Source: an uncultured Faecalibacterium sp. (GTDB lineage: Bacteria > Bacillota > Clostridia > Oscillospirales > Ruminococcaceae). From it: 64,000 nucleotides of DNA. This document shows, piece by piece, positions 6,597 to 14,876 of the stretch. The position numbers and the translations under genes are program-made. Position 1 is the first letter of the stretch, and every line of letters begins with the position of its first letter. The notes below the pieces were generated by a model. The model worked only from the letters and a program-made list of their open reading frames with translations, ran no database searches and was not told the origin of the DNA. The DNA is taken from contig UQDV01000008.1 of NCBI GenBank assembly GCA_900539945.1, positions 1 through 64,000 on the forward strand, given 5' to 3'.

Positions 6597-8426
6597 TTAT
6601 TTGTTTTTTACCAGCAGCGCCTGATAGGGTTCCAGCTCCACATCCGCCAGCCAGACGGAAGTGCCCTCCGGGGTGTGATACTCGCCACCCAGAGCGTCCA
6701 GACTGGCGCCTGCCGGGTACTCGGTAAAGTTGAACAGTCCCACCAGCGTTTCCTCGCCGCGCTTGCGTACCAGCGCCAGCACGCCGGGGTTGTGGCTGTC
6801 CCATGTGGTCACCCACGCATCCGGGGCAAAGCAGGGGTCTGCCCGCATTTGGCGCAGCTGCTCCATGCCCTGCCACAAGGCGTTTTGCAGCGTACCCTTC
6901 CGGGTGCGCTGCTTTGCATCCTCCCAGTTGAATTTGCTGCGGTGCAAATTGCGGCTGTCCTCCACACGGTCGGCGTCGTTTTTGTAGTCCCAGCCATTGA
7001 GCTGCGCAATTTCATCGCCACAGTTCAGCATGGGGAAGCCCTGCAAAAAGGCCATGGCAGTGTGCAGCAAAAGGTCACGCTTTACGGCGTAGTCCAGTGC
7101 AATTTTATCGCCCTTTTCCAGTGCCTGCTCCACGCCGCACAGGCTGGCAGTGGTGCCGCAGCTCCGGGCGTCGCCGGTGGCAGGGTCGTAGTTGTACAGC
7201 TCGCCCTTTGCCCAGCTTCCGGGGAAATTGCCCTCGTAGAAGTGGTACAGATATTCTTTATGCTTCTGTGGGTCGATGCCGAGCCGGTTTTCCACCGCCT
7301 CGTCCAGACCCCAGCCGATGTCATCGTGGCAGCGCAGATAGTTCACGAACCAGCAGTTGTCCGGCAGGGCGTGGAGGGCATCCAGCTGGGCTTTCAGCAG
7401 CCGGGTGTCCCGGCTGGCAAGGGCACCCCACAGGTTGACCATGGTGGACACGTTGTAGAGCATGTGGCATTCCGGCTTTTCCGGGGTGCCGAAATAGGCG
7501 GCAAGCTCCTTGGGAGCCATGACCACCTCGCCCTTGAGGATGACCGCGGGGCAGACTACCTCCAATACCATGCGGAGCATCCGCACGATGGTATGTACCT
7601 GCGGCAGGTTGCGGCAGGTGGTGCCCAGCTGCTTCCAGATATAGGGTACCGCATCAATGCGGAACACTTCCACGCCCAGATTTGCCAGATGCAGGATACT
7701 CCTGGTCATGTCCACGAACACCGCCGGGTTTGCGTAGTTCAGGTCCCACTGGTAGTCGTGGAAGGTGGTCAGCACCCACTTGTGCATCTCCTCACACCAT
7801 GTAAAGTTGCCGGGCGCGGTGTTGGGGAACACCTGGGGCACAGTCTGCTCGTACTGGTCGGGGATGGTGCGGTCGTCATAGAGGTGGTAATAGGCCTGAA
7901 ACCACGGGTCGCCCGCCTTTGCCTCCATGGCCCAGCGGTGGGTGCTGGCGGTGTGGTTCATGACAAAATCCAGACACAGGCTGATGCCTGCCTTGCGCAG
8001 TTCACGGGTCAGGTTTTCCAGGTCTTTGTTGGTGCCAAGGGCAGGGTCTACGGTGTCAAAATCCTCCACCGCATAGCCGCCATCGTTGTGGGGATGAGGC
8101 ATCTGCAAAAGGGGCATCAGGTGCAGATAGGTCAGCTTCTGCTCCTTGAGGTAGGGCAGCTTCTTTGCCAGTTCTTTTAAGTTCCCGGCAAAGAGGTCGG
8201 TGTACATGGTCATGCCGAACATATTGCCACGCTTGTACCACTCCGGGTCGGCAGAGCGGGCCTTGTCCAGTGCTTTCAGCTCAGCACTGCGGACGTTGTA
8301 GGCTTCTGCCATCTCCTGTTCCAGAACTTCCAGCCCTTCCCGGTTGTGATACAGTTCCATAAACAGCCATTCCAACTCGTCCTTGTGCTTGGCAAACCGG
8401 GACGCAAATTCCTGTTTTACTGCCAT
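6597..8426 (-). CDS. Amylosucrase (GH13 subfamily 4), island 1 copy
   Basis: A 609-residue protein matching the amylosucrase architecture: helical N-domain (1-60), (beta/alpha)8 barrel with domain B (about 65-480) and C-terminal beta domain. Catalytic residues are visible: nucleophile Asp258 in RIDAVPYIWK, acid/base Glu300 in LKGEVVM, and Asp368 in RCHDDIGW. Amylosucrase transfers glucose from sucrose to an alpha-1,4-glucan and releases fructose; a sucrose hydrolase activity is the alternative. No signal peptide, so cytoplasmic. GGAGGG lies before the ATG, and the fructokinase stop is 3 bp upstream, so fructose release and phosphorylation are coupled. About 97% identical to the protein at 25905-27731. 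Confidence 0.9.
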   Translation of the reverse strand: MAVKQEFASRFAKHKDELEWLFMELYHNREGLEVLEQEMAEAYNVRSAELKALDKARSADPEWYKRGNMFGMTMYTDLFAGNLKELAKKLPYLKEQKLTYLHLMPLLQMPHPHNDGGYAVEDFDTVDPALGTNKDLENLTRELRKAGISLCLDFVMNHTASTHRWAMEAKAGDPWFQAYYHLYDDRTIPDQYEQTVPQVFPNTAPGNFTWCEEMHKWVLTTFHDYQWDLNYANPAVFVDMTRSILHLANLGVEVFRIDAVPYIWKQLGTTCRNLPQVHTIVRMLRMVLEVVCPAVILKGEVVMAPKELAAYFGTPEKPECHMLYNVSTMVNLWGALASRDTRLLKAQLDALHALPDNCWFVNYLRCHDDIGWGLDEAVENRLGIDPQKHKEYLYHFYEGNFPGSWAKGELYNYDPATGDARSCGTTASLCGVEQALEKGDKIALDYAVKRDLLLHTAMAFLQGFPMLNCGDEIAQLNGWDYKNDADRVEDSRNLHRSKFNWEDAKQRTRKGTLQNALWQGMEQLRQMRADPCFAPDAWVTTWDSHNPGVLALVRKRGEETLVGLFNFTEYPAGASLDALGGEYHTPEGTSVWLADVELEPYQALLVKNK

Positions 8427-8429
8427 GGT

Positions 8430-9362
8430 TCAGCCCTCCACTTCCGCAAGGGTGGGCATGGCGGGGATAGCACCATGCCGACTGGTGGTGATGCTGGCTG
8501 CCTTGTTGGCAAAGGCCAGAATGCCTTCCAGCTTGTCCACCGTCAGGGTGTCCAGCTCCTCCTTGCAGAGCTTGGACAGAGCAGCCCCAAAGAAGGTGTC
8601 GCCTGCGCCGTTGGTATCACCCACCTTGCAGGGGACGCCAGCCACATGGCCGGTCTTGTCCCCAAAGCGGTAGAATACGCCGTTTGCACCCAAGGTGACA
8701 AAAATCAGTCGGATGCCGTTCTGTGCCAGCTGGGCTGTGCCCTCTGCACAGTCAGTGGTTCCGGTGAGCAGAGGCAGCTCTTCATCGGACACTTTCAGAA
8801 TATCCACCAGCGGCAGGGGAGCTTTCATCTGGGCAATGGCTTCCTCTTTGTTTTTCCAGAGGTTTGCACGGTAATTGGGGTCGTAGGTGATGGTAGCACC
8901 CAGCTTTTTGGCGCGGGCGGCGGCGTCCAGCGTCGCGGTGCGGGAAGGGTCGGCGGTTAGGCTGACCGAGCCGAAATGCACGATCTTTGCCGCTTTGAGA
9001 GTTTCTTCCGGGATGTCCTCTTTGCTCAGCATCACATCGGCATTGGCACTGCGGTAAAAGCTGAAATCCCGCTCACCGGTGGCATCCACCGAAACAACAG
9101 CCATGGTGGTGGGGTGGTCAGCATCCACCGCCATGCCGGAAACGTCCACTTTGTTTTCTGCCAGAACCTCTTTCAGGTAGCGGCCAAAGGCATCCGCACC
9201 CACCTTGCCGATAAAGGCAGTCTGTGCGCCCAGCCGGGCGGCTGCCACCGCCAGATTTGCAGGAGCACCGCCGGGGTTTGCGGCAAACTGAGGGATGCCG
9301 CGCGCATCCTTGCCGGTCTGGGTCAGGTCGATCAAAACTTCGCCAATCGTTACAATATCCAT
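8430..9362 (-). CDS. Fructokinase (PfkB family), island 1 copy
   Basis: A 310-residue PfkB/ribokinase-fold sugar kinase. The N-terminal signature PGGAPANLAVAAARLG and the C-terminal signature DTNGAGDTFFGAAL, with the catalytic Asp, are present. The partner amylosucrase releases fructose, so ATP-dependent fructose phosphorylation is the likely reaction. The ATG at 9362 follows AAGGAGAGCAACC; an extended start at 9380 would overlap the DUF624 gene. Its product would enter glycolysis as fructose-6-phosphate. About 95% identical to the copy at 27743-28675, with differences mainly near the N-terminus (DARGIPQFAAN versus DEKGIPQFAAT). Confidence 0.93.
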   Translation of the reverse strand: MDIVTIGEVLIDLTQTGKDARGIPQFAANPGGAPANLAVAAARLGAQTAFIGKVGADAFGRYLKEVLAENKVDVSGMAVDADHPTTMAVVSVDATGERDFSFYRSANADVMLSKEDIPEETLKAAKIVHFGSVSLTADPSRTATLDAAARAKKLGATITYDPNYRANLWKNKEEAIAQMKAPLPLVDILKVSDEELPLLTGTTDCAEGTAQLAQNGIRLIFVTLGANGVFYRFGDKTGHVAGVPCKVGDTNGAGDTFFGAALSKLCKEELDTLTVDKLEGILAFANKAASITTSRHGAIPAMPTLAEVEG

Positions 9363-9376
9363 GGTTGCTCTCCTTA

Positions 9377-10153
9377 TCATTCATCATAGCGGGGTGTCTG
9401 CTCCGGGAACTGCTGGTTGATCTTTTCTTCAATGCCATAGGCAGCATTGAAATCGTTGTACAGCAAAAAGAAGCAGACGAACCAGATAAACCACACGCCG
9501 AGGAAAGGCACAAGAAAGCCCGTCCACGGCAAAAACAACACAAACAGCAGCCACCATACCAGCTGAAGTGCGGCTGCACCCAGAACGTGCCTACCGTATT
9601 TCAGGCAGAACAGCACCGCGTTTTGCAGGCGGTGGAGGTTGCTTTCTTCAAACAATACCACCTGCGGCCAGAACGCAGTAAACAGCATGAGCAGGATCAG
9701 CAGCCCGGCCAGAAAAACAGCCATGGTTCCGATACCGGGCAGACGCTCCCCGGAGAACAGCACCATGCCGAAAAACAGCTCGATGCCAAGTGCCAGACTG
9801 AACACCACACCGGGCAGAAGGGATGCTTTCCAGTTCTGTTTCATGCCCTTGCAGTAGTTCTCCCACCAGCCCCGGGGCGCATCCCGGTAGCTGCGGAACA
9901 GTGCATCCATCATGCAGGAGATCGCCGGGCCCACCAGCAGTCCACCCACCACGCAGACAGGGAGCAGCACCAGCAGACTGGAAGAAAGCAGGGCGTACCC
10001 CACTCCCAGCCCGTAGGGGATGCACAGACCCAAGGTAACAAAATCCGCAAAGAGAAAGCTTTTCCAGTCTCGTTCCAGCAGCTCCTGATACCGGGGCAGA
10101 CCAGTGGCGCGTTGACCATGGATGACCGGGTCACTCGGAAAGAATAAGCCCAT
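9377..10153 (-). CDS. DUF624 (YesL-family) membrane protein
   Basis: A 258-residue polytopic membrane protein of the DUF624/YesL family, usually encoded with LplB/LplC-type sugar importers; its function is unknown. About five hydrophobic segments are visible (roughly residues 36-56, 62-85, 110-135, 145-165 and 195-235), and the C-terminus PEQTPRYDE is hydrophilic. AAGGAGG precedes the ATG. It lies between fructokinase and a lipoprotein gene in the LacI operon. A role assisting the divergent ABC importer is inference from context. Confidence 0.85.
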   Translation of the reverse strand: MGLFFPSDPVIHGQRATGLPRYQELLERDWKSFLFADFVTLGLCIPYGLGVGYALLSSSLLVLLPVCVVGGLLVGPAISCMMDALFRSYRDAPRGWWENYCKGMKQNWKASLLPGVVFSLALGIELFFGMVLFSGERLPGIGTMAVFLAGLLILLMLFTAFWPQVVLFEESNLHRLQNAVLFCLKYGRHVLGAAALQLVWWLLFVLFLPWTGFLVPFLGVWFIWFVCFFLLYNDFNAAYGIEEKINQQFPEQTPRYDE

Positions 10154-10165
10154 TTCTACGCCTCC

Positions 10166-10756
10166 TTAATAGGTGCAGCCGTTCAGAAATTCGGTCAGTA
10201 CAGCCAGTGCATCGCCGGTGTAGCTCTCCTGACAGGAAAGCTCCCACTCTATGGCACTGGTGCCCTTCTGTCCAAAGGCGGCAACGCCAAAGGCATAGGG
10301 GTTGCTTTCGTCCTGATAGGCAAACTGAATGACAGTGTACTCCTGCCCGCCGGCAGTCAGGGTCTGTGTGTCGGAAATATCGTAGTTTTGCTGTGCCAGC
10401 GTCTGCCAGCCCTCTACCGCAGAGGCGGCTTTGTCCTCCGTCTTGTTTTCCTGCACGACAAGCGTGAGCTGCGCATCGTAGAGGTCCACGGTCTTGCCCT
10501 CACTGTTTTCGTAGGGCTGGGCATCGCCGTTGACCCACGAAGCGTAATACAGACCGTTTGCAGAGAGGATATCCTTGTTGTCCAGCAGAACGAAATCATC
10601 CTGCGGCGCAGGAGCGACCAGTGTACTGCCCACCGGAGCGGTGCCGTCGGTATTTACCAGCGGGTCGCTTTTCAGATCTTCATCTTTCACACCGCAGCCG
10701 GTACAGAGAACTGCCGCCAGTGCAAGCACAACAACACACAGCCATTTTCGTTTCAT
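10166..10756 (-). CDS. Predicted lipoprotein of unknown function
   Basis: A 196-residue protein starting MKRKWLCVVVLALAAVL with lipobox LCTGC, so probably a membrane-anchored lipoprotein. The mature part has no recognised domain; it contains an NTDGTAPVGS-like linker and a compact C-terminal region with NGLYYASWVNGDAQPY. AAGGAGCAACTCC precedes the ATG. The start overlaps the end of the next upstream gene by four bases, so the two are translationally coupled. It is conserved here with LacI, DUF624 and sucrose genes, suggesting an envelope role in this regulon, but nothing in the sequence proves that. Confidence 0.8.
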   Translation of the reverse strand: MKRKWLCVVVLALAAVLCTGCGVKDEDLKSDPLVNTDGTAPVGSTLVAPAPQDDFVLLDNKDILSANGLYYASWVNGDAQPYENSEGKTVDLYDAQLTLVVQENKTEDKAASAVEGWQTLAQQNYDISDTQTLTAGGQEYTVIQFAYQDESNPYAFGVAAFGQKGTSAIEWELSCQESYTGDALAVLTEFLNGCTY

Positions 10757-11451
10757 GGAGTTGCTCCTTCCGTCAAGATGTTCCACAGCCGCTGTGCCCC
10801 TTCGCGGGCAAGGGCAGCTTTTTGGGTTTTTGCTTCCTCATAAAAGGCCCTGCAGCCTAAAAACAATCCGTTTACCAGTTCTGCGCTGCTGCCAGTAACA
10901 GTTGCTCCCAACACGGTGGTCTGATACGTTCCAAGGTCGTATCCGGCCAGTACCGGACAGTCTGCCCAAGGCACGATCTTTCCGGCGGCGGTATAGTCGT
11001 TGTCGCCCGGCGGAGTGCCGTCCCAGTTGGCAAGTGCCTGATAGTCCAGCTGAAAATGCGCCGGGTCATCCAGCAGCAGAAAATAGCTTTCCTCCGCATT
11101 CATATCGGAGAGAAACTGCATCTGCGCCGCAAGCGCATAGGTGGAAGCGTTTTCTTTGTCCTCGGTATCGCTGACGTATTGGTTGAGCCTGACGCAGACA
11201 ACGCCGTCTCCGTTTAGATCCTCGCCGTACTGCGCAAAGGCTGCTTCAATGGCGTGGGCGGTGTCCTCCGGCAGAGAACTTTTGCCCACATAGGCGATCT
11301 GGTAGTCCGGCAGTGTCTCGCCCCAGTGCAGGGCGTTGCCCAGCCAGCTGATGCCGACCCAAAGCACCACAGCCACAATAATAAGGTAGAGCCAGTGGTA
11401 ATGCAGCCAGTTTTTGAACCAGTACCACCGGCCTTTTTCCGGGGCGGTCAT
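10753..11451 (-). CDS. Single-pass membrane protein of unknown function
   Basis: A 232-residue protein with a cytoplasmic stub, one membrane segment (WLYLIIVAVVLWVGISWLG, about residues 18-37) and a large extracytoplasmic domain rich in Asp and Tyr. I recognise no family. The ATG overlaps the lacI stop (ATGA), so it is coupled to the regulator; its own stop overlaps the lipoprotein start. The lacI, membrane protein, lipoprotein, DUF624 order suggests an envelope complex connected with the sugar importer, but this is inference. Confidence 0.75.
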   Translation of the reverse strand: MTAPEKGRWYWFKNWLHYHWLYLIIVAVVLWVGISWLGNALHWGETLPDYQIAYVGKSSLPEDTAHAIEAAFAQYGEDLNGDGVVCVRLNQYVSDTEDKENASTYALAAQMQFLSDMNAEESYFLLLDDPAHFQLDYQALANWDGTPPGDNDYTAAGKIVPWADCPVLAGYDLGTYQTTVLGATVTGSSAELVNGLFLGCRAFYEEAKTQKAALAREGAQRLWNILTEGATP

Positions 11452-12455
11452 GCCTTGGTGGTGCCGCCGTAAGCATAGCTGACCGGCAGGCACAGCAGGG
11501 AGGGGGTATTGGCGCGGTTCTCGTTCAGCACGACTTCCACGCAGGTCTCTGCGATGGCGTCCACGGGCTGAACGATGGTGGAACAGTAATAATCCATGTC
11601 ACCGAAGGTGCGCAGCCCGTCAAAGCCGATGACCTGCACGTCCTCGGGCACCCGAAGCCCCATGAGACGCAGCAGCTGAACAATCTGGTAGGCCAGACGG
11701 TCGGTCACGCAGAAGATGCCGTCAAACTCCAACACGCCGTCCTGCAGATGATCGTCCAGGAACACCGCGAACTCGGCCATGGGGTCAAAGACGATGCCGT
11801 CCCGCGCATCTTCCAGATTCTTTATTTCATAAGGAACGCCTGCGGCTTCACAGGCGGCCACAAAGCCGTCCTTGCGTTTGTTGGTCTCGCCCACGATGCT
11901 GGAACCGACGCGCAGGAAGGCGAGCTTCCTGCAGCCGTTTTCCATCAGCTTTTCGGCGGCCAGCCGCCCGCCTGCGTAGTTATCTGATGCCACGCAGGGG
12001 ATGTTGGCGCCGAGATACCGGTCGATGGAGACGGAGTTGATCTCCGAGGGTACTTCCAGCTTCGGGTCATAGGTCAGGGCAATGATGCCGTCCACCTTGT
12101 TCTGCTCGGCCATGCGGATCATTTCCTGCTCTTTTTCATTGTCATAGTCGGTATCGCAGAGCAGCATCCGGTAGCCGCGCTTTTGCAGCGAGCTGTTGAT
12201 GCAATGAGCGATCAGGCCGAAATAGGGATGTGCAATGGTGGGCAAGATGACGGCGATGGTATTGGTGCGGTTGCTTTTCAGGCCGCGCGCATAGGCGTTC
12301 AGGTGGTAGTCCAGTTCCTTGATGGCCTGCTCCACCTTTTTGCGGTATTCCTCGCCCACCGGGATGCCGTTGATGACCTTGGATACAGTGCCCAGAGAGA
12401 CTCCTGCCTCCTTGGCCACATCCTTCATAGTAGGGGCTGTGTTCTGTTTTGCCAT
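11448..12455 (-). CDS. LacI-family regulator of the sucrose regulon
   Basis: A 335-residue LacI/GalR repressor: the N-terminal helix-turn-helix MKDVAKEAGVSLGTVSKVI (about residues 9-27), the hinge region NAYARGLKSNRTNTIAVILP, and a periplasmic-binding-protein-like effector domain to the C-terminus. The ATG at 12455 follows AAAGGAG by 8 bases; a GTG three codons earlier has no spacing for a ribosome site. It is divergent from the permease operon, and palindromic GTGAAA..TTTCAC boxes lie in the intergenic region, so it probably represses both directions and itself. The effector is probably sucrose, fructose or a phosphorylated derivative (inference). Confidence 0.93.
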   Translation of the reverse strand: MAKQNTAPTMKDVAKEAGVSLGTVSKVINGIPVGEEYRKKVEQAIKELDYHLNAYARGLKSNRTNTIAVILPTIAHPYFGLIAHCINSSLQKRGYRMLLCDTDYDNEKEQEMIRMAEQNKVDGIIALTYDPKLEVPSEINSVSIDRYLGANIPCVASDNYAGGRLAAEKLMENGCRKLAFLRVGSSIVGETNKRKDGFVAACEAAGVPYEIKNLEDARDGIVFDPMAEFAVFLDDHLQDGVLEFDGIFCVTDRLAYQIVQLLRLMGLRVPEDVQVIGFDGLRTFGDMDYYCSTIVQPVDAIAETCVEVVLNENRANTPSLLCLPVSYAYGGTTKA

Positions 12456-12471
12456 GCGGGCCACTCCTTTG

Positions 12472-12622
12472 TTCGTGAAACGTTTCTATTTCAAGTGGAT
12501 ATATATCAAAGGAAATTTTGCTGTATTCCTGCTAACTCTGAGGTTCTTGCAGCTTCAGTATAGCATGGTTTTTCCAGAATGTAAAGGCTTTTTCGTGAAA
12601 TTTCATGAATCGTTTCACGAAC
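12472..12622. promoter_or_regulatory. LacI-type operator boxes near lacI
   Basis: Two sites are seen. TTCGTGAAACGTTTCTA at 12472-12488 overlaps the lacI leader. At 12592-12622 the 18-bp palindrome TTCGTGAAATTTCATGAA is followed by ATCGTTTCACGAAC. Both share GTGAAA/TTTCAC half-sites with the box at 12758-12779. They resemble LacI-family operators and also CcpA cre sites. Confidence 0.7.
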
Positions 12623-12714
12623 GCGTGATGATGCATTTTGCACAAAAACATCCTATCGCAAGTGTACAAAACGTTGAAAACATGGATACAAACCGGTTTT
12701 TTCAAAAAATCCGG

Positions 12715-12779
12715 TTGACATGGAATATACGCCGTGCTATCTTTATAGTACAAGCTGTGTAACGTTTCACGAGAAACGG
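12715..12779 (+). promoter_or_regulatory. Promoter and operator of the ABC-GH32 operon
   Basis: TTGACA at 12715-12720 and TATCTT at 12738-12743 are 17 bp apart. About 14 bp downstream lies GTAACGTTTCACGAGAAAC (12758-12779), matching the GTTTCAC boxes near lacI. An operator just after the start point would block transcription when LacI is bound. The 12780-12856 leader holds no gene. Confidence 0.75.
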
Positions 12780-12856
12780 CAAGAACGATCCCCGAACGGC
12801 AGGGGACCCCGCCCACGGGCCTGTGGGCAGCGTAAAAACAAGAAGGAGGAGTTTTT

Positions 12857-13804
12857 ATGACGCAGACCTCGCCAGCTGCTGCACGTCAGCTGGACGCTAT
12901 CCCGGTCCACCGCAAAAGCCTCAGCCAACGGCTGCGGGAAAACTGGCAGCTCTATGTGATGCTGCTGATCCCGGTGGTGCTGACCATCGTTTATAAGTAC
13001 TGGCCCATGTACGGCATCCAGATCGCCTTCCGCGATTTCAAGGCAAGCCGCGGCATCACCGGCAGCGAGTGGGTTGGCCTGTACTGGTTTGAACGATTCT
13101 TCACCGCACCCAACTGTGTGCGCATGATCAAGAACACGGTACTGCTGAGCCTGTACAGCCTGCTGTGGAGTTTTCCCATTCCCATCATCCTGTCCCTGTG
13201 CATCAACCAGCTGCGCTTTGCAAAGTTCAAGCGGGTGGTGCAGACGGTGCTGTACGCACCCCACTTCATTTCTACCATGGTCATCTGTGGTATGATCAAG
13301 ATCTTCCTCAGTCCGTCCGGCGGTCTGCTGAACCTGATCCTGGGCACCAGCGTGGACTTCCTCTCGGAGAGCGCCGCATTCCGTACCATTTATGTGGCCT
13401 CCGGCATCTGGCAGGAAGCCGGCTGGGGCACCATCATTTATATGGCGTGTCTGGCTGCTGTGGATACCAGCCTGTACGAAGCCGCCAAGATCGACGGCGC
13501 GTCCATGTTCCAGCGCATCCTGCACATTGATATTCCGGAGCTGGTACCCATGATCGTTTTGCAGCTCATTATGAGTGTAGGCAACCTGATGAACGTGGGC
13601 TTTGAAAAGGTGCTGCTGCTGCAGACCGAGCTGAACAAGGCCACCAGCGATATCATTGCCGTGTACGTCTACGAACAGGGCATCATCAACGCCAAGTACA
13701 GCTATTCCACCGCTGTGGGCCTGTTCAACACGGTGGTCAACATCATCCTGCTCATCATCGTCAACCGCATCGCCAAGAAGGCGGCAGACGTCAGCTTTGT
13801 GTAA
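12857..13804 (+). CDS. Sugar ABC transporter permease, LplB type
   Basis: A 315-residue permease of the MalF/LplB group, half of the membrane channel of a carbohydrate importer. Six hydrophobic helices are apparent, and the cytoplasmic EAA loop that contacts the ATPase reads LYEAAKIDGASMFQRILHI near residues 212-230. GAAGGAGGAG precedes the ATG. It is the first gene of the rightward operon with the LplC-type permease 15 bp downstream. No ATPase gene accompanies it. Sucrose or fructooligosaccharide transport is inferred from the GH32 and amylosucrase genes. Confidence 0.92.
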   Translation: MTQTSPAAARQLDAIPVHRKSLSQRLRENWQLYVMLLIPVVLTIVYKYWPMYGIQIAFRDFKASRGITGSEWVGLYWFERFFTAPNCVRMIKNTVLLSLYSLLWSFPIPIILSLCINQLRFAKFKRVVQTVLYAPHFISTMVICGMIKIFLSPSGGLLNLILGTSVDFLSESAAFRTIYVASGIWQEAGWGTIIYMACLAAVDTSLYEAAKIDGASMFQRILHIDIPELVPMIVLQLIMSVGNLMNVGFEKVLLLQTELNKATSDIIAVYVYEQGIINAKYSYSTAVGLFNTVVNIILLIIVNRIAKKAADVSFV

Positions 13805-13819
13805 AGGGGACGAACCGTT

Positions 13820-14734
13820 ATGGCAAAAAACATTGCAGCATCCCGTCAAAAGAAGCCCGGCGGTCTGTCCGATAAGGTCAGCGACATCGTTCTGGTGGTC
13901 ATCTGCGCCGCCGTCATGCTCATCGTGGCCTACCCGCTGTACTACGTTCTGGTGGCATCCTTCTCAGACCCCTATGACGTTTACGCCGGCAAGACCTTCC
14001 TGCTTCCCAGCCAGTTCACCTTGAAAGGCTATCAGGCTGTGTTTGCAGACAGCGCGCTGTTCTCCGGTTTTATCAACAGCATCAAATACACCGTCATCGG
14101 CACGATTTATTCGGTGGTCATGATCTATCTGGTGGCTTACCCGCTGAGCGTGAAAGACCTGCCCGGACGCAAGTACATCAGCCTGTTCTTCGTCATCACC
14201 ATGTACTTCGGCGGCGGTCTGGTGCCTACTTACCTCATCGTCAAGCAGACCGGTCTGCTGGGCAGTATGTGGGCGCTGTTCCTGCCCGGCGTGGTGGCTG
14301 TGGGCAACGTGATCATCGTCCGCAACTTCTTCGAGAACAACATTCCCAGAGAACTGCTGGAAGCCGCCGAGATCGACGGTGCCTCCAAGTGGACCGTCTT
14401 TGTAAAGATGGTCATTCCCCTGAGCCGTTCCATCATGGCAGTTATGGTGGTGTACAGCATGGTGGCCTACTGGAACGACTGGTTCACCGCTCTGATCTAC
14501 CTGAGAGCCGATCAGGCTCCGCTGCCGCTGGTGCTGCGCAATATCCTGATCAAGAGCTCCACCAGTGCCAGCCAATCCTCCATGGTAGCGGGCGGCTTTG
14601 CAGAACTGAATAAGCTGACCGAAATGATCAAGTTTGCTTCCATCATCGTGGCAGCTGCCCCCATGCTGATCGTTTACCCCTTTGTACAGAAGTATTTTGA
14701 AAAAGGCTTCATGGCAGGTGCCGTGAAAGGCTAA
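13820..14734 (+). CDS. Sugar ABC transporter permease, LplC type
   Basis: A 304-residue permease of the MalG/LplC group, the second channel subunit. It has about six membrane helices and the EAA loop LLEAAEIDGASKWTVFVKMV near residues 178-197, ending in the typical KYFEKGFMAGAVKG tail. The gene starts 15 bp after the LplB-type gene. The 142-bp gap to the binding-protein gene shows no terminator, so the operon probably continues. Confidence 0.92.
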   Translation: MAKNIAASRQKKPGGLSDKVSDIVLVVICAAVMLIVAYPLYYVLVASFSDPYDVYAGKTFLLPSQFTLKGYQAVFADSALFSGFINSIKYTVIGTIYSVVMIYLVAYPLSVKDLPGRKYISLFFVITMYFGGGLVPTYLIVKQTGLLGSMWALFLPGVVAVGNVIIVRNFFENNIPRELLEAAEIDGASKWTVFVKMVIPLSRSIMAVMVVYSMVAYWNDWFTALIYLRADQAPLPLVLRNILIKSSTSASQSSMVAGGFAELNKLTEMIKFASIIVAAAPMLIVYPFVQKYFEKGFMAGAVKG

Positions 14735-14876
14735 AATTTCGACCGCAGCCTGCAAGACGCGAGTGCCGCCCAAGGCACGAAGCGGATGCAGGGAACCGCA
14801 AGAGGGTGCTGAAGCCGTTGCCCATTCCAGAAAACGAAAAGAGCCTGACATAACGTTATAGATAAGGAGAACAACC

